Positions 42,247 to 52,109 of a DNA stretch of 64,000 nt are shown piece by piece. Positions within the stretch are counted from its first letter, which is position 1. Each line of letters begins with the position of its first letter. Origin of the DNA: Clostridia bacterium (GTDB lineage Bacteria; Bacillota; Clostridia; Acetivibrionales; DSM-2933); NCBI GenBank assembly GCA_026416815.1, contig JAOAEJ010000064.1:1-64000 (forward strand), read 5' to 3'. A model generated the notes under the pieces. The model did not search any database. It was given only the letters and a program-made list of their open reading frames with translations, and was not told the DNA's origin. The position numbers were made by a program, and so were the translations under genes.

Positions 42247-42690
42247 CTAAGTCTTATAGTACAGGGATGTTGGGGTATAAAAACAGTGCTGCGCTACTCT
42301 GTTGAACAAGCTGCCTGACCCGTTTCTTGGGAATACTCTGGCGCAAGTAGGCATAAAAGGGTTGTAATACCATAGGCATTCAGCTATGCCGGATAACTTA
42401 TTGCCGGCTAAAGCCCAATCGGCAATTCGATAGTGGATTTCTTCGGGGGGGGTTGCCCATATAGTCTGGGGATTAACCTCACCGTATACCGTAGACATCA
42501 GGCATGTAAATTCACCGGGTTCGTTTATTACTTTTCTAAGGTCACCCTGGCCTGTTCTCAGATATTGGCCTGATGATACATGCACTCTATTCATTATTAC
42601 TGTAGCAACTGCCTTCATACCATTTTCACCTTCGCCGCCTGCCTCACATTTTAAAAGGCGCGCAAATAATTCTCTTGCGGAAAATGCCAT
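42247..42690 (-). CDS. cwlJ: Cell-wall hydrolase CwlJ (spore cortex lytic enzyme)
   Basis: A 147-residue Hydrolase_2 (SleB/CwlJ) domain protein without signal peptide, the CwlJ rather than SleB form. The catalytic Glu lies in LLKCEAGGEGENGMKAVA; VIMNRV and the C-terminal YNP and CFYTP segments are typical. It degrades muramic-lactam cortex peptidoglycan during germination. RBS AAGGTGA. It forms an operon with the gerQ-like gene 68 bp downstream. Confidence 0.87.
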   Translation of the reverse strand: MAFSARELFARLLKCEAGGEGENGMKAVATVIMNRVHVSSGQYLRTGQGDLRKVINEPGEFTCLMSTVYGEVNPQTIWATPPEEIHYRIADWALAGNKLSGIAECLWYYNPFMPTCARVFPRNGSGSLFNRVAQHCFYTPTSLYYKT

Positions 42691-43059
42691 AAAATCACCT
42701 TGTCTTCTATTAGTTATTTAAATGTTGTAGTACTACTATATAAGACTTTTTTGCAGCCCTGATTGTATAGCAAATCTGGTTGCAGCGCTAAGGGTTGAAC
42801 TATTTAGTTTTTATAAACTCTATAGAGATAATCGTAGTAGTAGGTTAGTGCACATTCCTATAACAAATTTCGCTATACTAGTAACAGTATATTAACATAA
42901 GCATTGAATGGTAACTGATTTGAAAAAAATATCAATAAATTACCGCATATTTAAATAAGAAAAATGAGCAAAATATTAATGGCGCTAAAGATAATGGGTT
43001 TTTAATTCATTATCAACAAATTTAATCCGGTACGAAACCGGGCAAAGGAGGCATGAGCT
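42691..43059. other. Divergent region between cwlJ and the SASP gene
   Basis: No gene is seen. It contains a small GTAGTACTAC palindrome near 42726 and the sigma-G-like promoter described separately. Confidence 0.4.
42945..42975 (+). promoter_or_regulatory. Sigma-G-like promoter of the SASP gene
   Basis: GCATAT, an 18-bp spacer and CAAAATA resemble the forespore sigma-G pattern (GCATR, then CATnnTA), 85 bp upstream of the SASP start. Confidence 0.4.
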
Positions 43060-43233
43060 GTGAGTAGACGAAGAGGGATAATGTCTGATACGTTAAAAGC
43101 GGAGATAGCAAAGGAGCTTGGAGTCTATAACACGGTTGCAACTGAAGGTTGGGGTTCTGTCACATCAAGGGACTGCGGTAATATAGTCAAAAAGGCTATA
43201 GAAATGGCTGAAAGAAATCTCAACGGAAGGTAG
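43060..43233 (+). CDS. Small acid-soluble spore protein, alpha/beta type
   Basis: A 57-residue protein starting at GTG behind AAAGGAGG. The sequence RRRGIMSDTLKAEIAKELG, then EGWGSVTSRDCGNIVKKAIE, is the clostridial alpha/beta SASP pattern, including the germination-protease region and the DNA-binding G-n-VTSRD-n-G segment. These proteins coat and protect spore DNA and are digested at germination. It is too short for ordinary gene calling but unmistakable. A terminator follows directly. Confidence 0.9.
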   Translation: MSRRRGIMSDTLKAEIAKELGVYNTVATEGWGSVTSRDCGNIVKKAIEMAERNLNGR

Positions 43234-43249
43234 ACTTGCCTATTAGCGC

Positions 43250-43280
43250 AACAAAAGCCGGCTTTATGCCGGCTTTTGTT
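43250..43280 (+). terminator. Terminator of the SASP gene
   Basis: AACAAAAGCCGGC/GCCGGCTTTTGTT, a perfect 13-bp stem with a 5-base loop. Confidence 0.85.
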
Positions 43281-43527
43281 CTATACAATATAAAATTACT
43301 CTTCATAATATCTTTACCTTTAAAGGACAAATTTCAAGGATTGCATGGGTAGTAGTTATTATGTGTACATATCTAACGGGGAAATAGAAGTCTGCAATTT
43401 CACAACCTTCTATATAAAGATAAAAAAGTATTTGCTTATCTGAGAGCATTGCTGTATAATGCATTTAGCTTAATTTTGCTCATTGTTTCAATTCTGTTAC
43501 AATTTCTTTACACTTAAATTCACTATG

Positions 43528-43556
43528 TTGACTCTCAAAAATTGCGATGGTATAAT
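43528..43556 (+). promoter_or_regulatory. Strong promoter of the S-layer gene
   Basis: TTGACT, a 17-bp spacer and TATAAT. Transcription from here would give a leader of about 135 bases before the AAGGAGG ribosome site, suggesting a stabilising 5' UTR. The rest of 43281-43698 shows no gene. Confidence 0.75.
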
Positions 43557-43698
43557 AATTTTGAATTCAAGATAGGTAAAGAACGCCAGTCTTGAGCAGT
43601 AAGCAATAAAGGGTTGAGTTATAAATAAAAAGGGTGAGGCGTAACTCCGCTCTTAATATTAAAGTCTTCATCCAAAAAAACAAGGAGGATTTGAGAGT

Positions 43699-46600
43699 AT
43701 GAGGAATCTCAAAAAGTTTATGGCAGTAGTCGTAGCAGTTGCTATAATGGTAACAGCAATGGTTCCTGCATTTGCAGCTGAGTCTTTCAACTTCGAAGAC
43801 GAAGCTAACGCGTTAAACAAATTGGGTCTATATGCAGGAACAAGCACTGATTCATTTAACCCTGCATTGGATCAGGCTCTTACAAGAGAAGCTGGTATAG
43901 TTCTCTTAGTAGCAATGTTTGGATTAACAGAAGACGCTAAAAACATGTCAGCTGAAGAAGTTGACGAAGCTCTTGCAAAATACACTGATAAAGATCAGGT
44001 ATCAAGCTGGGCTAAAAATGCAGTTGCATACACAATTGCTAATGGTTATGTAGGTGGAACATCAAAGACTACAATCGGTCCTAAAGCTCCACTTCTCGGT
44101 AAACAATTAGCAACTATAATACTCAACCGTTTAGGATATGCTCCTAAATATGATGTTGCAGCTGGTCAGTTAGCTGGAGTAAGCGGATTAGGCGCTGAAT
44201 ACGCAACACTCTTCAATAGCAAATCATTAGTAAGAGATGACGCAGTAGGTATCTTCTACGGTACATTAACTGCTAAATTCGCTACTGAAAATGAAACTGT
44301 TATCGAAAAGTTAATTGCAGCTGATCCTACTAAACTTCCAATAGCTGAAGAAATTGGAGTAGTAGCTCCTGCAGCTACAATCAAATCAGTAGCAGCTGTT
44401 GCAGATGTTGCAGCAACTGTTGGTGATGATGTAAAAGCTAAACTTCCTAAAGAAGTAGACGCAACTTACAGCGATAGCAAAACTGCTAAAGTAGCAGTTG
44501 AGTGGGATGTAAAAGCAGTAGACGCTACTAAAGCTGGAACTTACGAAGCTACAGGTACAATCAAAGGCTTCGCAGCTGGCGTAAAAGCAAAAGTAGTAGT
44601 TTCTGAATTAGCTCTTGCTGTTGATAGCGTATCAACTAACAACCTTAAAGAAGTAGTTGTTAAATTCAACAAAACTGTTGACGCTGATAAAGCAGCAACT
44701 GTAGGTAACTACACAGTTAAAGTTGGTTCAACTGATAAAGGTGTTGCTAAAGCTACAGTAGCAGCTGACAAATTGTCAGTAACATTAACATTAACAGCAA
44801 ATGTTGCTCAACAGGATAAAGTAGACGTAACTGTTAAGAAGGATATCGGATTAGCAGCTGACGTTACTAAGTCAATAGACAGTGTAATTGATACTACACT
44901 CCCTGTTGCAGAATCAATTAAATTAACAGGACCTAACACAATGGAAGTAACTTTCAGCGAACCAGTTAAAGCTAGTTCAGCAGAAGTATTAGTTAACAAC
45001 GGAATATATGGCGTAACTTCAGCAGTTTTATCCGCTGATTTTAGAACATTAACTGTAACTTTAAGCGCAAGCACATTAACAAATGGAACCTACAGCGTTA
45101 AAGTAAGCGGTTATGCAGACTACGCTAACTTCACAGCAATGTCTAAGACATTTGATGTAGTATATGCTAAAGATACTACTGCTCCTACAGTTGAGTTAGT
45201 ATCTGCTACGCAGAAAGAAGTAAAAGTTAAGTTTAATAAAGAAGTTAAGTTCAGCAATAATAATGTTATTAACACTGCAAACGGTGGTGCTGCGTACTTC
45301 TATCAGACTTACACTGCATGGAAACCATATACAGTAACTACTTCTGATAACAAGGAATTTACATTAAGCTTCGACGATAGTAATCCATCAACAGTAGACC
45401 CAATCTTACCTGAAGGTAATGTTGTAATAACAGTATTAAAAGAAGCAGTAACTGATAAGAAAGTTGTTGACCTCTGGGGTAATGCAATGGCAGCAGACGC
45501 TAAACTGACTGCTACAATTTCAGCTGACAAAGAAGCTCCTACAGTAGCAAAAGTAGAAGCAACTGCTGAAGACAAAATTGAAGTTACATTCTCAGAAGAT
45601 GTAGACACTGTACAGGCAAACTACACAATCAAAGATTCAGCAGCAAAAGCTATAACTCAGACAATTTCAGCATTCAACTATGTGGCTGCTGATAAGAAAA
45701 CTACAATAACATTATCATCTAAGCTTGCTGGTGGTGTGTACACTATCGAAGTTAAAGATGTAGCTGACAAGTCTTTGGCTGGTAACAAAATAGTTACTGT
45801 AACTAAAGAATTCTCAGTAACTGACAAAACTGCTCCTACAGTTTCATCAGCAGTATATGTAAACAACACTAGTGCAGATGACTATGTATATATAACTTAT
45901 AGCGAAGCTATGGCAACTACAGGTACAGGTTCAATTATTGATAAGAATAACTACAGATTAAACGGTGCATTCTTAGCAGATGCAGCAAAAGTTGAATTGT
46001 TCGGAACTGATAACAAAAAAGTTAAAGTAACACTTCCAGACGGTACAAACTTTGCAACTGCAACACTGACAGTAGGTAGAGTATCTGATACAACTGGTAA
46101 CTTCATAGTAGCATTCCAGACAAATGCAGCATTAGACGCTGACGCAGCTCCAAAAGTAACAGCTGTAAATGTTGTAGATAAGAATAAAGTTGAAATAGTT
46201 GTTGACAAGATATTGACAACAGTTTCAGCTGACGGATTTACAGTAACTAATGGTGCATATGGTCCTGCAACACTTGCTGCAATATCCTTCACAACTGATA
46301 CTACAGCTGGTACAACTACAGTAGTAGGTACCCTCAAAGCTGATGTATCTCTCGCTGGTGCTTCTTCAAGCATTGCAGGTATGGCATTAACAGTAGTAGC
46401 TGATAAGATTAAATCTGAAACAGGTAAAGCTATGGATTCTGGATTATTAAGTGTAGTATTCACTGATAAGTACGCTCCAAGCTTCAGTGCAATCGCTAAG
46501 GGTGCTTCTGGTTCAGAAAGATTCACAATCACATTTGATGAAAATGTAACAGCAGACAATGGATTGGCAGCTACTGAATTGGTTATAGTTGATAAGGACG

Positions 46601-46788
46601 GTAAGACTCTTACAGCTATAAACGATTACACAGTATCAGTATCTGGTGCTAATGTGACTGTAACATTAACTAAAGATGGTTATACTGGTAAAGTTACAGT
46701 ATCTACTAAAGACACTGTAAACTATATCAAAGATATAAACAACAATGTAATCAACAAGTTCTCCGCTAAGGAAGTAACTCTTGACTAA
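43699..46788 (+). CDS. SLH-domain S-layer protein
   Basis: A 1029-residue exported surface protein with a signal peptide (about 1-26, ending AFA). Three SLH domains (about 30-215) attach it to secondary cell-wall polymer; LTREAGIVLLVAMFG and WAKNAVAYTIANGYVGG are typical. Then come Ig-like repeats from about residue 230 to the end, many opening with a T-APTVxxV-type stretch and containing KVTFSE/VEVTFSEDV-like motifs. Composition is Ala/Val/Thr/Lys-rich with few aromatic residues and almost no Cys. The uniform codon use (GCT, ACT, GTA), the strong promoter and the perfect terminator indicate very high expression, as expected for the main S-layer subunit. Confidence 0.88.
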   Translation: MRNLKKFMAVVVAVAIMVTAMVPAFAAESFNFEDEANALNKLGLYAGTSTDSFNPALDQALTREAGIVLLVAMFGLTEDAKNMSAEEVDEALAKYTDKDQVSSWAKNAVAYTIANGYVGGTSKTTIGPKAPLLGKQLATIILNRLGYAPKYDVAAGQLAGVSGLGAEYATLFNSKSLVRDDAVGIFYGTLTAKFATENETVIEKLIAADPTKLPIAEEIGVVAPAATIKSVAAVADVAATVGDDVKAKLPKEVDATYSDSKTAKVAVEWDVKAVDATKAGTYEATGTIKGFAAGVKAKVVVSELALAVDSVSTNNLKEVVVKFNKTVDADKAATVGNYTVKVGSTDKGVAKATVAADKLSVTLTLTANVAQQDKVDVTVKKDIGLAADVTKSIDSVIDTTLPVAESIKLTGPNTMEVTFSEPVKASSAEVLVNNGIYGVTSAVLSADFRTLTVTLSASTLTNGTYSVKVSGYADYANFTAMSKTFDVVYAKDTTAPTVELVSATQKEVKVKFNKEVKFSNNNVINTANGGAAYFYQTYTAWKPYTVTTSDNKEFTLSFDDSNPSTVDPILPEGNVVITVLKEAVTDKKVVDLWGNAMAADAKLTATISADKEAPTVAKVEATAEDKIEVTFSEDVDTVQANYTIKDSAAKAITQTISAFNYVAADKKTTITLSSKLAGGVYTIEVKDVADKSLAGNKIVTVTKEFSVTDKTAPTVSSAVYVNNTSADDYVYITYSEAMATTGTGSIIDKNNYRLNGAFLADAAKVELFGTDNKKVKVTLPDGTNFATATLTVGRVSDTTGNFIVAFQTNAALDADAAPKVTAVNVVDKNKVEIVVDKILTTVSADGFTVTNGAYGPATLAAISFTTDTTAGTTTVVGTLKADVSLAGASSSIAGMALTVVADKIKSETGKAMDSGLLSVVFTDKYAPSFSAIAKGASGSERFTITFDENVTADNGLAATELVIVDKDGKTLTAINDYTVSVSGANVTVTLTKDGYTGKVTVSTKDTVNYIKDINNNVINKFSAKEVTLD

Positions 46789-46798
46789 TTACTAGTCT

Positions 46799-46838
46799 AA
46801 AAAAAGAACCTAGGCATAAAGCCTAGGTTCTTTTTTGT
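46799..46838 (+). terminator. Terminator of the S-layer gene
   Basis: AAAAAGAACCTAGGC/GCCTAGGTTCTTTTT, a perfect 15-bp stem with loop ATAAA and a T-tract. Confidence 0.92.
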
Positions 46839-46929
46839 GTTCTTTAACATTTATAGTAAAGAAAAGTGAGGATAGTAATACCTAAATAATGATTTGTTTG
46901 AATTAACTGTTATTGACCTTCAACAAAAA

Positions 46930-46964
46930 TTAGTGTACACTCGTATTGTTCGGATAATGAACAA
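46930..46964 (+). promoter_or_regulatory. Operator-like palindrome over a promoter of the EPS regulator
   Basis: TTGTTC, 7 bp, GAACAA (46946-46964) overlaps a GATAAT -10 (46953) with a weak TTAGTG -35 at 17 bp. It is placed for autoregulation by the winged-helix protein downstream. The remaining intergenic sequence shows nothing else. Confidence 0.4.
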
Positions 46965-47109
46965 ATAGATTAAACGCAGGATATATATAACATCATTTCA
47001 ATTAGCTTTTACTTCTACAGCATCAACATGATATGAAAAGTAAGAGAAATAGACAAAAACTTTTAAAAGTTTTGTATTTTGTTGTATTATTTTAGGAGAG
47101 AATGTTATA

Positions 47110-47658
47110 ATGGAAAGCGAAATTCAAGTTTTGCTTAATATAGGAAAAGAAAAGGCTACTCAGAGGCTTATAGCCGAAAAGACTGGGATGTCTCTTGGAA
47201 GTGTAAATGAGGCTATTAAAAGGTTAGTAAAGACCGGGTTTCTTGAGATAGAGAAAATTAGTACACGAAGTACTAAATATAATCTAACCCCAAAAGGTTT
47301 AATAGAGAAATATAAAGTACTACACAAGCATATAGTTGATTCATTTAGATATACCACATCAATTAATGAGAAAATAGAAGCTTTTATAAATAGTAATTTA
47401 AATGGGGAAGAAAGTAAAATAGTTTTATTCGGTGAGCAGGACGAAATTCTTTCCTTGCTAAAAAGTAAGCTTATAGGTAATAAAATTTTATTTGAACATA
47501 TAGACTCTATTGATAACCTGATTGAGATTTTAGATAGTAATTCAAATAATGCAACAGGGACAGATAGTAAGTTTATTATTATTGTCTGGCAGCATCAGTA
47601 TGTAGAGCTTTTAGAAATAGAGAATATTAGACCCTTAAATCTATTAAATGAATTATAG
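47110..47658 (+). CDS. Winged-helix transcriptional regulator of the EPS locus
   Basis: A 182-residue protein. The N-terminal winged helix (about 1-65: ATQRLIAEKTGMSLGSVNEAIKRL, then GFLEIEK and a wing) is MarR/GntR-like. The C-terminal 100 residues, beginning SKIVLFGEQDEILSLL, form a compact alpha/beta domain of unknown ligand. It lies 39 bp before the first polysaccharide gene and is the only regulator of the cluster in view, so it probably controls it. RBS AGGAGAG. Confidence 0.75.
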   Translation: MESEIQVLLNIGKEKATQRLIAEKTGMSLGSVNEAIKRLVKTGFLEIEKISTRSTKYNLTPKGLIEKYKVLHKHIVDSFRYTTSINEKIEAFINSNLNGEESKIVLFGEQDEILSLLKSKLIGNKILFEHIDSIDNLIEILDSNSNNATGTDSKFIIIVWQHQYVELLEIENIRPLNLLNEL

Positions 47659-47697
47659 TGAGTTTACTAATAAGAAATAGTAAAGGTGGGTAAGGTC

Positions 47698-50600
47698 TTG
47701 TCAAATATAAAGGGAAGTCAAGAATATACTTCAAAAACGAGGAATGGGGTACAGTCTAAGAAAAAAAATATAAATACTAAGACATCTAAAGGGAAAGAAG
47801 CTAACGCAAAAGTATTAAAAATCTTTAAAGTATTAATATTAATAGCTCTTATGGTAGTAGTTTTTTATCCTCCATATTTTAGAGGATTGTACTTTGAGAC
47901 TGAGCAACTTTCAACAGAAATATTTATTTTCTGTATATTTATAGCTTTTTGGATATATAAGTTTTTAACAAGAGACAAGCGTTTTATAGAAACACCATTA
48001 GATTATGCTGCGCTTGGATTAGTAGGGGTATATTCTATAACAATCTTTACAGCTGTGAGCACCAGAATGGCAATTTCAGAATGGTTAAAATATTGCATGT
48101 ATTTCGCAATGTTTTTTATGTTATCAAAACTAATCGACTCATATAAGCTAAAAATATTAGCTTTATGGACGATTGTAGCTTCAGCACTAGGTGTATCAAT
48201 TTTGGGCATAGACGGTGCTGCAGGAGAACATGTTTCTACTGCACTTAATGGGGTATTTGAGCTGCTTGGTTTTAGTAATAAAGTGTTTTTTGGTTTATTT
48301 GAAAACAATACTATACACTCTACTTTACAATATCCAAACGCTTTAGCAGCATATCTTGGTTGTGCTTATTTTGTGGTTTTAGGATTAATGGTAGTAACTC
48401 AAAGGATTTGGAGCAGGGCGGTAGCAGGCGCAGTTGGATTTATTGTACTAATAACATGTATATTTACCCAGAGTATAGGCGCTCTCATAACTATATCTAT
48501 TTGTGGAATTATATTGCTGATTGTACTTCCAGCTGGTAGCCGATTGAGAAGTATTATATACGCAAGTGCATTGATAATACCGACTTTAATAATATTAATT
48601 TTTTCAGATGCAATGGCAGTGTTAGCAACTAGAAACAGCTTGAAGATATGGACATTAGTGATTGGTGGAGCTACACTTTCCTTTTTATTAGCTTTGGTAT
48701 GTAGCCATGTAGCTACATGGGCTGAGAAGGTAGATCGAAAAGTATACATTTACTTGACTGGATTTAGTACTTTAGCCTCAATTGTAGCAGTAGTAGTTCT
48801 GTTAAATCTACATGCTCCGCTGGAGATTGCACATAGTGGACTGAACTCAGAAGCTCCTGTTGTATCACAAAAAAATATAGTGTTGGATTCAGGTAAAAGT
48901 TATAAACTCCAGGTAGAGGTAGAAGCAACTGGTACTGTTAGTAGGTCTGATGTATACACTGTAAGTATTTACAACAAATCAGCTAAGGACTTATTACTTA
49001 ATACATCTACCACTCTAGCTACACTTACAGGTAATGTAACTAAGGGTATTGTAAAAAAGGAAATAAGCTTTAAGGTTCCAACTGATAGTAGATTAGTAAA
49101 CATAAACTTCATGAATATGTATAAAGGAAGTGTATGTAAATTTTATAGTGCAAGCTTAGTAGATGCAGAAACTGGTAAGGTAGTAAAAGAGATAGTACTG
49201 CAGTATAAATATTTACCTGAATTCATAACAGCGAAATTTGAAGAATTCAAGGGTTCTAATAGTAGCATTACAAGAGAAATATTTTATAAAGATGGTTTGA
49301 AGATTTTTAAGGATTATTGGTTGTTAGGCGCAGGAGGAGGAGCGTGGCAGCTACTCTATAACTCATACCAATCACACCCATATGTCAGCAATCAGGCACA
49401 TAATTATTACCTTCAAGTGGGTATAGAAACGGGTATTCTAGGCGTTTTAATTGTAGTGTTTTTAATTTTAACTATAGTTTTTATGTATCTACGTGAATAT
49501 GGCTTTAAAAATAGTAATGAAAATAACAAAGAAAGATATTTACAAGGAATAGTTTGCACTGCAATATTATCACTATTATTACATTCAGTAATTGATTTTG
49601 ACCTTTCGCTTTCTGCAATAGCATTACTTTTATGGACTCTTATAGGGATATTTAACTCAAGATATATGATTGATATTGAGAGAACTCCGGTAGCTCATAA
49701 ATTTTTGTTCATAAATAAATTATTATTTTCTATAGATAAAGCAGTGAGGAAAGTTAAGATTATAAGATTACCACCTTTAGTAGCAGTTATTATAATGGGT
49801 ATTCTGCTTATAGTACCTTCGATGCTTGCAATCTCAGGCAATTATGCAAAAAAAGCGGTAGAAGCAGCAAAAAAGAGTGATTTGAGTTTAGCAACACAAT
49901 ATATGAAAAAAGCTACTGAATTAGACTCATTTAAACCTCAGTATAAAATTGATTATGCTAATCTGCTTATATTAGGCAAGGAAGTCTCAAATGAGGAGAT
50001 AGTTGCCGCCGATAAAGAGGTTGAAAGTGCAAGTAAGATAGGGAGATATTATTCAGATGTAACAGCAAAAGTTGGAGAGTATAATCTTAGAAGAGGAAAA
50101 ATAGAAGAGGCACTGGGCTTTGTTGACCGTAGTGTACTGCTAAAGCCACTGGAGCCAACCATGTGGCATCAAAAAGCCAATATTTATATGCAAGTTGTCA
50201 TTTATTATTTCAATAATGGTGATTACAAAAGTGCGGAAAAATATCTTGATAGAGCTCTAACTATGATTAGTGAGGCAAAGAGAATAAATAAAGGAAACTT
50301 AAATCCATTTGTATTTAATACAGCGACCATGGAGCTTCTAGAAAAGCTATCATATATTAAGGATAGTCTTAGTGCGAAGAAAGAGCTGGATATTGATAAG
50401 GTAATTTTTTACGGTATACCGGATATAGATACCGACTTGGATGGCATTAATGACCAGATGCAGGATTATAATTTGGCTAATGTTAAGCTCAAAACTGAGG
50501 ATAACATACTGATGGCAGAAAACAATGTGACAGAAGAACCGCAATTTATTAAAACTAGAGCATTAAAACTTAATCCTAACAAAAATTATAGGATAAGTGT

Positions 50601-50808
50601 CGAAGTTGCTAATAGTGAAGGTAGTGAAGGTATTCCTTTTAAAATAGATGGAATTTCATCCAGTGGCGGTACGCTTAAACATGTTAAGGATAACTTATTT
50701 ACAGCACAATTATCCACTAATTTTAGCGGGATAAGTGATAAAAATGCATTGATGTTAGGTATCGTTGGACGGAAAGAGATTAAAAAAATAATTTTTTTAC
50801 AAGAATAA
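47698..50808 (+). CDS. O-antigen ligase/polymerase-like protein with C-terminal TPR region
   Basis: A 1036-residue membrane protein. After a Lys-rich N-terminus come about a dozen membrane helices with a Wzy_C (O-antigen ligase) region. A large extracellular loop (about 390-520) with a beta-sandwich-like sequence lies between helices, before the conserved GAGGGAWQLLYNSYQSHPYVSNQAHNYYLQ motif. After the last helices (about 715) a TPR-like region follows (ATQYMKKATELDSFKPQYKI, then IEEALGFVDRSVLLKP), and a final beta domain. It polymerises or ligates surface glycan at the outer face. TTG 47698 is chosen because AAAGGTGGG lies ahead of it. Confidence 0.78.
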   Translation: MSNIKGSQEYTSKTRNGVQSKKKNINTKTSKGKEANAKVLKIFKVLILIALMVVVFYPPYFRGLYFETEQLSTEIFIFCIFIAFWIYKFLTRDKRFIETPLDYAALGLVGVYSITIFTAVSTRMAISEWLKYCMYFAMFFMLSKLIDSYKLKILALWTIVASALGVSILGIDGAAGEHVSTALNGVFELLGFSNKVFFGLFENNTIHSTLQYPNALAAYLGCAYFVVLGLMVVTQRIWSRAVAGAVGFIVLITCIFTQSIGALITISICGIILLIVLPAGSRLRSIIYASALIIPTLIILIFSDAMAVLATRNSLKIWTLVIGGATLSFLLALVCSHVATWAEKVDRKVYIYLTGFSTLASIVAVVVLLNLHAPLEIAHSGLNSEAPVVSQKNIVLDSGKSYKLQVEVEATGTVSRSDVYTVSIYNKSAKDLLLNTSTTLATLTGNVTKGIVKKEISFKVPTDSRLVNINFMNMYKGSVCKFYSASLVDAETGKVVKEIVLQYKYLPEFITAKFEEFKGSNSSITREIFYKDGLKIFKDYWLLGAGGGAWQLLYNSYQSHPYVSNQAHNYYLQVGIETGILGVLIVVFLILTIVFMYLREYGFKNSNENNKERYLQGIVCTAILSLLLHSVIDFDLSLSAIALLLWTLIGIFNSRYMIDIERTPVAHKFLFINKLLFSIDKAVRKVKIIRLPPLVAVIIMGILLIVPSMLAISGNYAKKAVEAAKKSDLSLATQYMKKATELDSFKPQYKIDYANLLILGKEVSNEEIVAADKEVESASKIGRYYSDVTAKVGEYNLRRGKIEEALGFVDRSVLLKPLEPTMWHQKANIYMQVVIYYFNNGDYKSAEKYLDRALTMISEAKRINKGNLNPFVFNTATMELLEKLSYIKDSLSAKKELDIDKVIFYGIPDIDTDLDGINDQMQDYNLANVKLKTEDNILMAENNVTEEPQFIKTRALKLNPNKNYRISVEVANSEGSEGIPFKIDGISSSGGTLKHVKDNLFTAQLSTNFSGISDKNALMLGIVGRKEIKKIIFLQE

Positions 50809-50914
50809 ATCAAAATTATGAAACTTAGCAATTAGGAATAAAGGTAAATAATCGCTGTCTGTAATATAGGTTATGAAATAATTAAAGAAAATTTATAGGA
50901 GTAGTGAAGCAAAT

Positions 50915-52102
50915 ATGATTCCATTAATTGATTTAAAGATGCAGTATTCTTTAATTAAAAACGAAATTGATAAATCGGTATTAGATGTAATGGAAAGCTC
51001 ACAATATATTATGGGTAAGAAAGTACTTGAGCTTGAACAAAAGATAGCAGAATATATAGGCGTTAAATATGCTATATCATGTGCAAATGGAACTGATGCA
51101 TTGGTCTTATCTTTAAAGGCATGCGGAATAGGCAGGGATGATGAGGTTATAACAACTCCTTTTACCTTTTTTGCTACTGCAGAGGCTATTTCGAGGGTAG
51201 GTGCAACTCCCGTATTTATTGATGTCAATCCAGAAACCTTTAATATGGATGTAAACCTTATCGAAAAGAAGATAACGGATAAAACTAAAGCAATAATGCC
51301 GGTGCATATTTTCGGCCAGCCTGTTGAAATGTATGAGGTCAATAAAATAGCGAAGAAGTATAATTTGCGTGTAATAGAAGATGCCTGCCAAGCCATAGGA
51401 GCAGATTATAAAGGTAAAAGAGTTGGTTCACTAGGGGATATTGGGTGTTTTTCCTTCTTTCCAACAAAAAATTTGGGGTGCTTTGGCGATGGAGGAATAA
51501 TAACAACAAATGACGATAATTTAGCTATTATCTTAAAAGCTTTGCGGGTACACGGTAGCGGAAAGGCAGGGCAAAAAGCTCATGAAATTTTGTATGGAGA
51601 TTTGGAAAAAGAGATAATAGATGATACGGGTGGAAGCGTAGCATATGACAAGTCAAAATACTATAACTACATTATAGGGTACAACTCTAGATTAGACGAA
51701 ATGCAGGCTGCTATTTTGTTAGTAAAACTCAAATATCTTGATGATTGGAATAATAAAAGGGCTACAATAGCCCAGCGCTATATAAAGGGATTATCAGGTA
51801 CAGCATTGACTTCACAAAAAATTATAGACGATGTAAAAAGCGTATACCACCTTTATATTATTAAGTCTGAAAACAGGACAAGCTTAACTTCATTCCTTAA
51901 TGAAAAAGGAATATCAACAGGGATTTATTACCCTGTACCATTGCACTTACAAAAAGCGTATAAATCGTTAGGGTATAGATATGGTGATTTACCGGTAGCA
52001 GAATATTTATCGGACAGAACTTTTGCAATACCGGCATATCCGGAATTAACCAAGGAACAAGTAGAATATATCATAGATTCAATATTAAGTTTTAAGGAGT
52101 AG
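50915..52102 (+). CDS. DegT/DnrJ/EryC1 aminotransferase (WbpE-like)
   Basis: A 395-residue PLP-dependent sugar aminotransferase. The PLP Lys is in FFPTKNLGCFGDGG; ANGTDAL and EDACQAIGA are typical. With the three following genes it fits the WbpE step: transfer of an amino group to C3 of UDP-3-keto-GlcNAc-uronic acid. An insert of about 30 residues after the Lys motif (GQKAHEILYGDLEKEIIDDT) is longer than in many homologues. RBS AGGAG. Confidence 0.85.
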   Translation: MIPLIDLKMQYSLIKNEIDKSVLDVMESSQYIMGKKVLELEQKIAEYIGVKYAISCANGTDALVLSLKACGIGRDDEVITTPFTFFATAEAISRVGATPVFIDVNPETFNMDVNLIEKKITDKTKAIMPVHIFGQPVEMYEVNKIAKKYNLRVIEDACQAIGADYKGKRVGSLGDIGCFSFFPTKNLGCFGDGGIITTNDDNLAIILKALRVHGSGKAGQKAHEILYGDLEKEIIDDTGGSVAYDKSKYYNYIIGYNSRLDEMQAAILLVKLKYLDDWNNKRATIAQRYIKGLSGTALTSQKIIDDVKSVYHLYIIKSENRTSLTSFLNEKGISTGIYYPVPLHLQKAYKSLGYRYGDLPVAEYLSDRTFAIPAYPELTKEQVEYIIDSILSFKE

Positions 52103-52109
52103 CACTATT

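Noticed and set aside
43301..43333. A seventh metal-island box (CTTCATAATATCTTTA) after the SASP terminator
   Set aside because: It differs at one core position, and the base positions where the -10 should be read CAAATT. The next gene has its own strong promoter, so this is treated as a chance or decayed match.
43345..43446. A 32-codon frame in the leader region before the S-layer promoter
   Set aside because: Weak ribosome site, no recognisable pattern and no conserved context.
45309..46559. Several minus-strand frames over the S-layer gene
   Set aside because: They arise from the biased codon use of a very highly expressed gene and have Ser/Val-rich low-complexity translations.
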